Positions 26,131-34,212 of a DNA stretch of 64,000 nucleotides are shown piece after piece. Both the position numbers and the translations under genes were made by a program. This DNA comes from Streptomyces chattanoogensis. Lineage in GTDB: Bacteria > Actinomycetota > Actinomycetes > Streptomycetales > Streptomycetaceae. Each line of letters begins with the position of its first letter. Position 1 is the first letter of the stretch. A model generated the notes under the pieces. The model saw nothing but the letters and a program-made list of their open reading frames with translations. It searched no databases and had not been told where the DNA came from. The stretch is taken from the NCBI RefSeq assembly GCF_001294335.1, contig NZ_LGKG01000185.1, forward strand, positions 124,001 to 188,000, written 5' to 3'.

Positions 26131-26244
26131 CCCCAGAACAAAGGGATCCCCCCCAGAACAAAGGGATCCGCCAGCACAAAGGGATCCCCCCCCGCACAGA
26201 GGGATCTCCCCCGAACCAAGGGACCGCCCCCGACCCAAGGGAAC
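26131..26244 (+). repeat. Six imperfect ~19-nt tandem repeats between gntK and gntP
   Basis: Units of the form CCCC-GAACAAAGGGATC recur with steps of 20, 18, 20, 19 and 19 nt; the AAGGGA cores begin near 26141, 26161, 26179, 26199 (AGAGGGA variant at 26198), 26218 and 26237. The first three are nearly identical and the last three have drifted. The last core, AAGGGA at 26237-26242, is positioned as the ribosome binding site of gntP. Confidence 0.85.
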
Positions 26245-26248
26245 AGCC

Positions 26249-27646
26249 GTGACACATCTCAGCGTCGAGATGCTCGCAGCGGACGTGACCGAGCCCATCA
26301 CCTCGGCCGGTCACGCACAGCTGGGCATCGCCGTCCTGGCCGGCATAGCCGTCATCGTTCTGCTCATCACCCGGTTCAAGCTGCATGCCTTTCTGTCGCT
26401 GATCATCGGCTCGCTGGTGCTCGGTGCGGTGGCCGGTGCGCCGCTCGACAAGGCCATCGCCAGCTTCTCGACGGGGCTGGGCACCACGGTCGCGGGCACC
26501 GGCGTCCTGATCGCGCTCGGCGCCGTGCTCGGCAAGCTGCTCGCCGACTCCGGCGGCGCGGACCGGATCGTCGACACCATCCTGGCCAAGGCGGGAGGCC
26601 GGGCCATGCCCTGGGCGATGGTGCTGATCGCCGGGATCATCGGCCTGCCGATCTTCTTCGAGGTCGGCATCGTCCTGCTCATCCCCGTGGTGCTGCTGGT
26701 CGCCAAGCGCGGCAACTTCTCCCTGATGCGCATCGGCATCCCCGCGCTGGCCGGCCTCTCCGTCATGCACGGCCTGATCCCGCCGCACCCCGGCCCGTTG
26801 GCCGCGATCGACGCGGTCGGCGCGAACCTCGGCGTCACGCTCGCGCTCGGCGTCGTCGTGGCCATCCCCACCGCGGTCATCGCCGGTCCGGTCTTCTCCC
26901 GTTACGCGGCCCGGTGGGTGGACATCCGCCCGCCCGAGACGATGGTCCCGGAGCGTGCATCCGACGACCTGGACCGCCGCCCCGGCTTCGCCGTCACCGT
27001 GGCCACCGTTCTGCTCCCTGTCGTGATGATGCTGGCCAAGGCCCTGGTGGATGTCGTCGTCGACAACCCCGAGCACACCGTCCAGAGGGCGTTCGACGTC
27101 ATCGGCTCCCCGCTGATCGCCCTGCTCACCGCCGTCATCGTCGCGATGTTCACGCTGGGGCGCGCGGCCGGATTCACCAAGGGCCGGATCGCCGCCACCG
27201 TCGAGAGGTCGCTCGGCCCGATCGCGGGCGTCCTGCTGATCGTCGGCGCGGGCGGCGGCTTCAAGCAGACGCTGATCGACGCGGGCGTCGGCCGGATGAT
27301 CCTGGAGATCTCCCAGGGCTGGCACATCTCGGCCCTGCTGCTGGCCTGGCTGATCGCCGTCACCATCCGCCTCGCGACCGGCTCCGCCACCGTGGCCACC
27401 ATCTCCGCCGCCGGCCTGGTCGCCCCGCTGGCCGCGGACATGTCCACCACCCACGGCGCCCTGCTGGTCCTGGCCATCGGCTGTGGCTCGCTGTTCTTCA
27501 GCCATGTCAACGACGCCGGGTTCTGGATGGTCAAGGAGTACTTCGGGATGAGCGTCGGCCAGACCCTCAAGACGTGGTCGGTGATGGAGACGCTGATCTC
27601 CGTGGTGGGGATGGTGTGCGTGCTGGTGCTTTCGTTGGTCGTCTAG
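26249..27646 (+). CDS. gntP: Gluconate:H+ symporter (GntP family)
   Basis: The 465-aa product from GTG 26249 has about 12 hydrophobic segments. GntP family features include LIPVVLLVAKRGNFSLMRIG, GLIPPHPGPLAAIDAVGANL and RLATGSATVATISAAGLVAP. It imports gluconate with a proton. It lies downstream of gntK, probably in one transcript under GntR. Its ribosome binding site is part of the upstream repeat array. Confidence 0.94.
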   Translation: MTHLSVEMLAADVTEPITSAGHAQLGIAVLAGIAVIVLLITRFKLHAFLSLIIGSLVLGAVAGAPLDKAIASFSTGLGTTVAGTGVLIALGAVLGKLLADSGGADRIVDTILAKAGGRAMPWAMVLIAGIIGLPIFFEVGIVLLIPVVLLVAKRGNFSLMRIGIPALAGLSVMHGLIPPHPGPLAAIDAVGANLGVTLALGVVVAIPTAVIAGPVFSRYAARWVDIRPPETMVPERASDDLDRRPGFAVTVATVLLPVVMMLAKALVDVVVDNPEHTVQRAFDVIGSPLIALLTAVIVAMFTLGRAAGFTKGRIAATVERSLGPIAGVLLIVGAGGGFKQTLIDAGVGRMILEISQGWHISALLLAWLIAVTIRLATGSATVATISAAGLVAPLAADMSTTHGALLVLAIGCGSLFFSHVNDAGFWMVKEYFGMSVGQTLKTWSVMETLISVVGMVCVLVLSLVV

Positions 27647-27723
27647 GCCCTGACTCCTGACCCCTGTTCCTCCTGGGCGACTTCCGCCCCGGGCGCCCCA
27701 CCCCCCTCCGGCGCCCGTCCCCG

Positions 27724-27766
27724 CCACGAGGCCGCACGGCCGGACATCCGCCGTGCGGCCTCGTGG
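27724..27766. terminator. Terminator after gntP
   Basis: CCACGAGGCCGCACGG at 27724-27739 pairs with CCGTGCGGCCTCGTGG at 27751-27766. The 16-bp stem lies between two convergent genes. Confidence 0.75.
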
Positions 27767-27804
27767 CCCATCTGCCGCACCTCGCCCTGGTGTGAGACGA
27801 CCGG

Positions 27805-28116
27805 TCAGAACGGAAGGACGTCCCCGTGGAACACGAGGGCCGGGACGCCGACGACGGCGTAGGCCACCGGCAGCAGTGCGGCGGTGGGCATGTGCGGCTT
27901 CTTCCGCGCCACCAGGGACCACAGCCCCATCAGGACGGTCGGCACCCATGCGAGGCCGTAGACGAGCCACGCCCGCTCCTCGTCGGCTGTGTTCTTCGAG
28001 GTCAGAAACAACCCCATCGCCACGAAGAGGAACAGCCCGGGCGAGCCCCAGAGGAATTCGTAGACTGCCTTCCCCTTGTTCGTCTTCGCGGGGTCCGCGG
28101 TGGCCTCGTCGCTCAT
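27805..28116 (-). CDS. Small membrane protein, 103 aa
   Basis: From ATG 28116 (MSDEATADPAKTNKGKAVYE) the product has three hydrophobic segments near residues 20-38, 48-66 and 76-97. It has no catalytic motif. ATG 28125 and GTG/ATG positions just upstream are possible starts. The function is not recognised. It is convergent with gntP. Confidence 0.6.
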   Translation of the reverse strand: MSDEATADPAKTNKGKAVYEFLWGSPGLFLFVAMGLFLTSKNTADEERAWLVYGLAWVPTVLMGLWSLVARKKPHMPTAALLPVAYAVVGVPALVFHGDVLPF

Positions 28117-28151
28117 GTTCTGCATCCTCACCGTCCGGTCCGGGGGTTCAC

Positions 28152-28167
28152 TGCCGCTGCGCGGGGC
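28152..28167 (+). repeat. Copy of a short intergenic repeat word
   Basis: TGCCGCTGCGCGGGGC here is repeated exactly at 47850-47865, in both cases in an intergenic stretch beside gene ends. This is likely a dispersed REP-like element core. Confidence 0.45.
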
Positions 28168-28245
28168 GACAGGGCTGCCCGGTGCAGCAGGGGAAAGGAC
28201 GTGTGACGGGCCGTCAGGGTTGCCTTCTTGCGCGGGCCGGAGCCC

Positions 28246-29829
28246 CTACAGGGCGGGCTCCAGGAGCGACAGTTCTGCCAAGTACCCCGCGAGGGACGCA
28301 GCCGCTTCCTCGGGCGGTGTCGCGACGGCCAGGTAGCCGTCCGGGCGGATGAGGAAGACGGCGGGGTCGGGGCCGTATGCGTCGCGGATGTGGCCGTTTG
28401 TGTCGAGCAGGTCGGGGGTCGGGCCGTCCACGCGGACGAGGTGCAGCAGGCCTGGGGCGGTGGGCAGTGCGGCGGGATCGAGGCCGGTGTCGCCCACGGC
28501 GAGGACGGTGAACTGCGGTCCGCGGAGGGCCTCGAAGAGGCGGGTGGCGGTTCCGTCGGCCGTGGTGCACGGGGCGTCCGGGGCCCGGCCGCCGGCGCGC
28601 AGGGCGTCCTCGGGGACACCGGGGCGCAGCTCCTGCGTCAGGGGGCTGTCCGGGTAGCCGATGTCGAGCTGGTGGAGGTCGCGGCCGCGGCGCATCGAGC
28701 CGGAGCGGTGCAGCCGGGTGCTGGTGTCCAGGATCCGGGCGGCGATCGGGCGGCGCTCGGTTTCGTAGGTGTCCAGGAGGGCGTCGGGCGCGCCGTGGCG
28801 GAGCACCTGGCCGAGCTTCCAGCCGAGGTTGTAGGCGTCCTGGACGCTGGTGTTCAGGCCCTGGCCGCCGGCCGGGGAGTGGATATGGGCCGCGTCGCCG
28901 GCCAGGAAGATCCGGCCGATGCGGAAGCGGTCGGCCATACCGGCCTTGGGACGGAAGACGGAGGACCAGAGGACCTCACGGATCTGCTCGGGCGCGAGGT
29001 GGGTGGTGGCGGCGAGGAGGGCGCGGATGGCCTCGGGTGAGGTGTCCGGGTCGTCCGAGGGTGCCGCGATCATGCACTGGAAGATGTCGGTGCGGGCCAG
29101 CGGGAGCATGCCGGCGAACCTGCCGGCCAGCGGGCGCTGGGCGGCGGAGCTCTCGCTCTGGGTGGTCCAGAAGTGCCAGTGGTCGCGGTCGAGGCCGTCC
29201 ACCCGGACGTCGGCGAGGACCGCGGCGCCCTGCTCCAGCTCCGGGCCGCTCATGCCGACGCCGAGCCCCTTGCGTACGGTGCTGCGCCCGCCGTCCGCGG
29301 CGACGAGATAGCGGGAGGTGACGGTGCGTTCGCTGCCGTCGGAGAGGGTGAGGCGGGTCCGTACGGCGTCCGGGTCCTGGTCGAACGAGGTCAGTTCGGC
29401 GCCGAAGAGGACGCTGCCGCCCAGCTCGTGCAGGCGCTCGAGGAGCAGTTCCAGGTTGCGCCACTGGGGGACCATCAGGGTGTTGGAGTGCGGCGCGGAC
29501 GGGGTCGGGTCGACGCGCTCGATCATCCGCTGGGTCGACACGATCCGGCCGTCCTGCCACTGGGCCATGTCCGGGTACGGACCGCCGGCCGCCTGGACGG
29601 CCTCCAGTATCCCGAGGTCCTCGAAGACCTCCTGGGTGCGCGGCTGGAGACCGGTGCCGCGGGCGCCGCGGGAGAGGCCGTCCTGGCGCTCGACGACCAG
29701 GGCGCGGACGCCCCGCCGGGCGAGGTCGATGCCGAGGGCGACGCCGGTGGGGCCTGCGCCGGCTATCAGGACATCGACGTCCGTAACAGCAGAACCTTCA
29801 CGAGCTTCCTTAACGTTGTTAAGTTCCAT
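28246..29829 (-). CDS. FAD-dependent monooxygenase (PheA/TfdB aromatic hydroxylase type)
   Basis: The 527-aa product has the FAD-binding DVDVLIAGAGPTGVALGIDL, then RGARGTGLQPRTQEVFEDLG, the DG motif YLVAADGGRSTVRKGLGV and the second FAD motif IFLAGDAAHIHSPAGGQGLN, followed by a thioredoxin-like C-terminal domain. Such enzymes hydroxylate aromatic rings, including phenols, polyketides and rifampicin-type antibiotics. It is divergent from a TetR gene with two operator palindromes, one inside its own first codons, so TetR probably represses it until a substrate binds. Confidence 0.88.
   Translation of the reverse strand: MELNNVKEAREGSAVTDVDVLIAGAGPTGVALGIDLARRGVRALVVERQDGLSRGARGTGLQPRTQEVFEDLGILEAVQAAGGPYPDMAQWQDGRIVSTQRMIERVDPTPSAPHSNTLMVPQWRNLELLLERLHELGGSVLFGAELTSFDQDPDAVRTRLTLSDGSERTVTSRYLVAADGGRSTVRKGLGVGMSGPELEQGAAVLADVRVDGLDRDHWHFWTTQSESSAAQRPLAGRFAGMLPLARTDIFQCMIAAPSDDPDTSPEAIRALLAATTHLAPEQIREVLWSSVFRPKAGMADRFRIGRIFLAGDAAHIHSPAGGQGLNTSVQDAYNLGWKLGQVLRHGAPDALLDTYETERRPIAARILDTSTRLHRSGSMRRGRDLHQLDIGYPDSPLTQELRPGVPEDALRAGGRAPDAPCTTADGTATRLFEALRGPQFTVLAVGDTGLDPAALPTAPGLLHLVRVDGPTPDLLDTNGHIRDAYGPDPAVFLIRPDGYLAVATPPEEAAASLAGYLAELSLLEPAL
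29809..29823. promoter_or_regulatory. TetR operator copy 1
   Basis: CTTAACGTTGTTAAG is a palindrome overlapping codons 3-7 of the monooxygenase gene. It differs from copy 2 at one base in the centre. Confidence 0.75.
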
Positions 29830-29845
29830 GGCTCCAGATCATGCG

Positions 29846-29860
29846 CTTAACGGTGTTAAG
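29846..29860. promoter_or_regulatory. TetR operator copy 2
   Basis: CTTAACGGTGTTAAG lies just upstream of the TetR gene; its centre is 37 bp from copy 1, about 3.5 DNA turns. The pair is well placed to control both divergent genes. Confidence 0.75.
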
Positions 29861-29868
29861 TTGTCAAC

Positions 29869-30549
29869 ATGGCATCGCGAATCGACCGCAAACAGGTGGC
29901 GGAGACCGCCCTTCGTCTGCTGAACGAGGTGGGCCTCGAAGGGCTCACCCTGCGCAAGATCGCGAAGGAGCTGAACGTCCAGGCGCCCGCGCTCTACTGG
30001 CACTTCAAGAACAAGCAGGAACTGCTCGACGAGATGGCCACCGAGATGTTCCGGCGGATGGCGGTGCACTGGACGGCGGAGATCGGCCCGGAGGGGAGCG
30101 GCGAGGGCCACGCCTGGCAGGACGAGATGCTCACCACCTGCCGCCGGCTGCGCCGCGGCCTGCTCGCCTACCGCGACGGCGGCAAGGTCTTCAGCGGTAC
30201 GCGGATGACGGACGAGAGCCATGCCGCGCCGATGGAGGCGTTTCTGCGCCGGCTCACCGCGGCGGGCTTCGCCCCGCGCGAGGCGATGCTGGCCTGGTGG
30301 ACCGCGTACAACTTCACCATCGGTCTGGTGATCGAGGAGCAGTCGGTCCATCCGGACCCCGAAAATCCGGACGAGCGCGATCCGGCCTACGACCTCGAAA
30401 GCCGCGAGCGGCTGCTCGGGGAGAGCCATCCGCTCGCGGCCCAGGCGGGGCGCGAGATGTTCGGGGACATCGAGGCGGGGTTCGAGGCGGGGCTGCGGAT
30501 CATCATCGCCGGGATCGAGGCCACCCACCGCCGGGGCCCGGGGAGCTGA
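29869..30549 (+). CDS. TetR family regulator with TetR_C domain
   Basis: The 226-aa product has an N-terminal helix-turn-helix (ALRLLNEVGLEGLTLRKIAK, then ELNVQAPALYWHFKNKQELL) and a C-terminal domain of the TetR_C type (RRLRRGLLAYRDGGKVFSGT). The first codons begin 9 nt after the operator, so autoregulation is likely. It is divergent from the FAD monooxygenase, recalling tetR/tetX-like pairs. The inducer is unknown. Confidence 0.9.
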   Translation: MASRIDRKQVAETALRLLNEVGLEGLTLRKIAKELNVQAPALYWHFKNKQELLDEMATEMFRRMAVHWTAEIGPEGSGEGHAWQDEMLTTCRRLRRGLLAYRDGGKVFSGTRMTDESHAAPMEAFLRRLTAAGFAPREAMLAWWTAYNFTIGLVIEEQSVHPDPENPDERDPAYDLESRERLLGESHPLAAQAGREMFGDIEAGFEAGLRIIIAGIEATHRRGPGS

Positions 30550-30565
30550 TCACCGCCGGGGCTGA

Positions 30566-31708
30566 TCACGGCCGGGGGTCGATCCCCCGCTTCAGCAGGG
30601 GCGTCAACGGCCGCTCCACCCACCGGTGCAGCACCCACGCCAGCACCAGCATCAGCCCCACCGTCAGTATCAGCGTCGCGTACGACGGCAGCCCGAGGGT
30701 GCGGTGCAGGGCGCGGACGACGACCCAGCCCAGGTGTTCGTGCACCAGATAGAAGGGGTACGTCAGCGCGCCCGCCACGGTGAGCCAGCGCCAGTTGGCC
30801 CAGCGGAATCCGCCCAGGGCAACGGCCGCGACCAGGACGAAGCCGAGGGTGACGACGGCGATGATGCCGGCCGTGGAGCGGTACGAGAAGGCGTGCACGG
30901 AGGGGGCGTGCCAGAGGCCGGCGACCGCGAAATGCTGCCCTATCAGCCAGCTGACCAGGACTATCGACCAGGCTATGGGGTCGCGCCAGCCGTAGCGGTG
31001 CAGGAGGTACAGGCCGATGCCGCCGATGAAGAAGGGGGCGTAGGACGGCATCAGGACGGTGTCGAGGAGCGGCTGGTGGGCCGCCTGGGCGACCGCCGCG
31101 GCCAGCGTCCAGCCCGCGCAGAAGAGGACGACCCGGCTGCGGGTGGCGCCGGGGAGGACGACGCAGAGCGCGAAGAGGGCGTAGAAGCGCATCTCGGCCC
31201 ACAGGGTCCAGCAGACGCCGAGCACCCGGTGCGCCCCGAGCGGCTGCTGAAGCATCGTCAGGTTGGTGAGGACATCGCTCGGCGGAAGGGCCTTGTAGGC
31301 GACCCAGGGGAGGGCGAAGACCGCGGTGACGAGGAGGATCGCGGCCCAGTAGGCCGGATAGAGGCGGGAGATGCGCGAGGCGATGAAGGCCCGCAGGGTC
31401 CGGCCCCAGCCGCTGAGGCAGATGACGAAGCCGCTGATGATGAAGAAGATCTGGACGCCGAGGCAGCCGTACGCGAAGTAGGGCGCGGCGGTGGGGAACT
31501 GGTGCGCGGGCGAGCCGCCCCAGGCCCCGGCTATCTCGCCGCCGCGGCCCCCGTAGTGATAGGCGGCGACCATCAGCGCGGCGAGCAGCCGCAGTCCGTC
31601 GAGGGCGCGCAGCCGGGAGGAGCCTGACTCCCGGCTGCGCGCGCGTATGGAGGGGGCGGGGGCCGGCGCCGCGGCCCGCGCCCCCGGCGTCAGCTCGGTG
31701 GCGGTCAT
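30566..31708 (-). CDS. Acyltransferase 3 family membrane protein
   Basis: The 380-aa product has RLRALDGLRLLAALMVAAYH, the AT3 entry motif with His, then about ten membrane segments, and ends near WVERPLTPLLKRGIDPRP. SGFVICLSGWGRTLRAFIAS and RLYPAYWAAILL are typical for the family. AT3 enzymes O-acylate sugars at the membrane. Its start overlaps the stop of the polysialyltransferase-like gene (ATGA), so it probably decorates the wall polymer made by this locus. Confidence 0.88.
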   Translation of the reverse strand: MTATELTPGARAAAPAPAPSIRARSRESGSSRLRALDGLRLLAALMVAAYHYGGRGGEIAGAWGGSPAHQFPTAAPYFAYGCLGVQIFFIISGFVICLSGWGRTLRAFIASRISRLYPAYWAAILLVTAVFALPWVAYKALPPSDVLTNLTMLQQPLGAHRVLGVCWTLWAEMRFYALFALCVVLPGATRSRVVLFCAGWTLAAAVAQAAHQPLLDTVLMPSYAPFFIGGIGLYLLHRYGWRDPIAWSIVLVSWLIGQHFAVAGLWHAPSVHAFSYRSTAGIIAVVTLGFVLVAAVALGGFRWANWRWLTVAGALTYPFYLVHEHLGWVVVRALHRTLGLPSYATLILTVGLMLVLAWVLHRWVERPLTPLLKRGIDPRP

Positions 31709-33048
31709 CCGAACACGGCCCGCTTCTTGATCCGCCGCTGCACGGCCCGCGCCCGTCGCGCGACCTTGCGCACGGTGGCATTGCGCGGGATGAACGCCAG
31801 CTGGGACGGGATCGCCCCGGGCAGCGCCAGCGCGGTCAGCCGGCGGCGCTTGAAGTAGCGCCAGGTGTGCTGGTCGAGATGGGTCGTGAGGTAGCGCTCG
31901 GCGGCCGGGCGCAGCGTCGGGTAGATCTGGTGCTGCATGGCGTAGCCGACGGCGGCGACCAGGGCGCCGATGTCGCCGTAGGGCTTGTGCGGTTTGGCGT
32001 CCCCGAGGTCGTCCACCAGCGCGTCCACGATCGTCACCGGGATGCGGTTGCTGTTCTGGTACGGGGTGAGCCGCTCCAGCAGCAGGCCGGTGCCGGTCCG
32101 GGCGGTCGGCAGGTCGTAGAAGGTGGCCGCGGTCAGCAGGGCGGTGGAGAAGCAGCCGACGACGAGCGCCGGGCGCACCCGCTGGTAGAGGACCTCGGCG
32201 AGAACCGGGCTGTCCAGCACGGTCAGCTCGATGTCCAGCTTCTCGGCCTCCCGCTCCAGCAGCCGCGACCAGCGGGCCGGTGCGGACGGATGCGGTTTGA
32301 AGACGATCTCCCGGTGGCCGCGCGCGACGGTGCCCTGCAGCATCCGCACATGCAGCTCTTCCTCCTCCTCGGGGGTGAGGATGCCGAGTGCGGAGAGGTA
32401 CTGGCCGAGGAGGAGTGCGGCGCCGTGCGGGACATCCAACGCGTCGCCCACATCGGCCAGTTCGGAGAGCACCTTCAAGAAGGCGTCGGTCGGCACGGTC
32501 TCCGCCGGGACCCCGAACTCGGTGAGCAGCAGCGGCGTCAGGCCGGGCACCAGGTCCAGGTGCAGCAGCCGCCCGATCCGGGTGCCGATCAGCGGGTCGA
32601 GCTTGTTGCGGGTGGGGCCGTAGCTCATCAGGCCGTCGGCGTAGACGTTGAGGGGCGCGCCCGGGAACACCTGGGCCAGCGCGAGCGCCGGGTTGACCTG
32701 GATGGATTCGACGACCAGCTCCACATGCGAGTCACCCAGGCCCCACAGCAGCCGCAGATACCGCTCCCACAGCGGGGCGTCGTCCGGGCGCGGGGACCAG
32801 CCGCCGGGGTGGAACGGGCTGATCGTCTCGTTCCACGACAGCACCCGGTCGAAGCGGCCGCGCAGCCGGTCGAAGCCCGGCATGGTGTCCAGCGACGCGG
32901 TGGTCTCCGGAGTGGCGGCGTTGTTGCTGAGGAGCAGCAGACGGCGGTCGGCCGGCTCGAAGCGGTCGGCGTCCAGGGCGGCGGCCAGGGTCGCCGCGCC
33001 GTAGAGCGTGGACGCCATGAAGATCTGGGTACGGGGCCGGTTCGGCAT
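31705..33048 (-). CDS. Polysialyltransferase-family glycosyltransferase
   Basis: The 447-aa soluble protein has TQIFMASTLYGAATLAAALD at the start, REIVFKPHPSAPARWSRLLE in the middle (the HP motif) and PALVVGCFSTALLTAATFYD (the S/T motif). This three-part pattern is that of bacterial alpha-2,8-polysialyltransferase-like proteins. It likely polymerises or transfers a nonulosonate such as Kdn or sialic acid from its CMP form. It overlaps both neighbours by a few bases in a three-gene operon. Confidence 0.8.
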   Translation of the reverse strand: MPNRPRTQIFMASTLYGAATLAAALDADRFEPADRRLLLLSNNAATPETTASLDTMPGFDRLRGRFDRVLSWNETISPFHPGGWSPRPDDAPLWERYLRLLWGLGDSHVELVVESIQVNPALALAQVFPGAPLNVYADGLMSYGPTRNKLDPLIGTRIGRLLHLDLVPGLTPLLLTEFGVPAETVPTDAFLKVLSELADVGDALDVPHGAALLLGQYLSALGILTPEEEEELHVRMLQGTVARGHREIVFKPHPSAPARWSRLLEREAEKLDIELTVLDSPVLAEVLYQRVRPALVVGCFSTALLTAATFYDLPTARTGTGLLLERLTPYQNSNRIPVTIVDALVDDLGDAKPHKPYGDIGALVAAVGYAMQHQIYPTLRPAAERYLTTHLDQHTWRYFKRRRLTALALPGAIPSQLAFIPRNATVRKVARRARAVQRRIKKRAVFG

Positions 33049-34025
33049 CAGGCGGCGACCTCCGCCGGGACGGGGCGGCGGCGCAGCCGCCGCAGCCGGG
33101 ACGCACGCTGCACATCCATCGAATCCAGGGCTTCCTTCAGTACGTCCTGCGGCATGCGTTTCATCGCCGCGGCACTCATCGAACGCAATTTACGGGCGAC
33201 CTGCGGTTCGAATCGTTCGATCGAACCGAGGTGGTGGGAAATGATCGCGCAATAGGTGCGCACCGCTTTGGGAAGCAGTACCTCCGCATCGCGATCCTGC
33301 GCGGTTTCTTCGATCACCTGGTCGAAGGCGCGAATGAAATCCAATTGCCGTACGTCACCGATCTGGGTCAGCGAGGACGCCACCCCGCGCCGGTAGAAGA
33401 CACCGAGCAGACCGACCACGGCCATGGATTTCGCCTCGCGGTGCAGCCGCCAGATCCAGGGGCGGTCCTCCGCGGTGCGCAGTCCGTGGCGGAAGTGCAG
33501 CACCCCGTCGTCCAGCAGCCTGCGGTGATAGATCCCGGCCCAGGCGTAGGCGTAGTCGACGGAGGTGGAGCGGTCGGCGGGCAGGATCAGCTCGCGCGGG
33601 TCCATGACCACCCCGCGCCGGCCGTGCGGGACACGGTGGACGGTGCGGGCGCGGTTGGTGCACTGGACGTGGTCGGTGCGCACGAAGTCGCATCCCAACT
33701 CCTCGATCGCGGAGAGGAGTTCGGTGTAGTACCCGGGAGCCAGCCAGTCGTCGCCGTCGAGGAAGGTGACGTATTCCCCGCGGGCCTCGTCCAGGCCGGT
33801 GTTACGGGCGGTCGCCAGGCCGCCGTTCTGTTCGTGCCGCAGCAGTCTGGCGCCCGGGAGCTCGCGCTCGGCGCGCGCAAGGATCTCCGGGGTCTCGTCG
33901 CGTGAACAGTCGTCGACGAGCAGGAATTCGAAGTCCTCGCGGGCGTTGGCCGCCAGGCTTTTCAGGGTGTCGGGCGCGTATGTCTGCACGTTGTAGAACG
34001 GCACGATGACGGAGAGCTTAACCAC
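33048..34025 (-). CDS. Family 2 glycosyltransferase
   Basis: The 325-aa product has LSVIVPFYNVQTYAPDTLKS, then FEFLLVDDCSRDETPEILAR, GGLATARNTGLDEARGEYVT and FLDGDDWLAPG (the DxD motif), all standard for GT-A fold GT2 enzymes. It has no membrane segment. It is the first gene of the minus-strand operon of the wall-polymer locus and probably adds a neutral sugar to the repeat unit. Its Arg-rich C-terminus ends VPAEVAA. Confidence 0.9.
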   Translation of the reverse strand: MVKLSVIVPFYNVQTYAPDTLKSLAANAREDFEFLLVDDCSRDETPEILARAERELPGARLLRHEQNGGLATARNTGLDEARGEYVTFLDGDDWLAPGYYTELLSAIEELGCDFVRTDHVQCTNRARTVHRVPHGRRGVVMDPRELILPADRSTSVDYAYAWAGIYHRRLLDDGVLHFRHGLRTAEDRPWIWRLHREAKSMAVVGLLGVFYRRGVASSLTQIGDVRQLDFIRAFDQVIEETAQDRDAEVLLPKAVRTYCAIISHHLGSIERFEPQVARKLRSMSAAAMKRMPQDVLKEALDSMDVQRASRLRRLRRRPVPAEVAA

Positions 34026-34212
34026 CCGGGTGACGTTAGGTGCGGAGCCGGCATTCGTCTTTACGCGGTCCGGGCGTCAAGGTGAACGAAGAATGTCGGG
34101 ATGGTTAACCAGGCTGATAAACGACCGGGTTCGCTATTCGTCGACCCGCTGTTAACCCTTTGTTGCGGCCCAGTTGGCCCGCCAAACGGAATGCCTTCCT
34201 AGCGTCATCGAC

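Noticed and set aside
26131..26244. CRISPR array
   Set aside because: Units are contiguous with no unique spacers, and no cas genes are nearby.
33190..33240. tRNA-like T-loop text GGTTCGAATCG
   Set aside because: It lies inside the GT2 coding frame, and no cloverleaf stems can be built around it.
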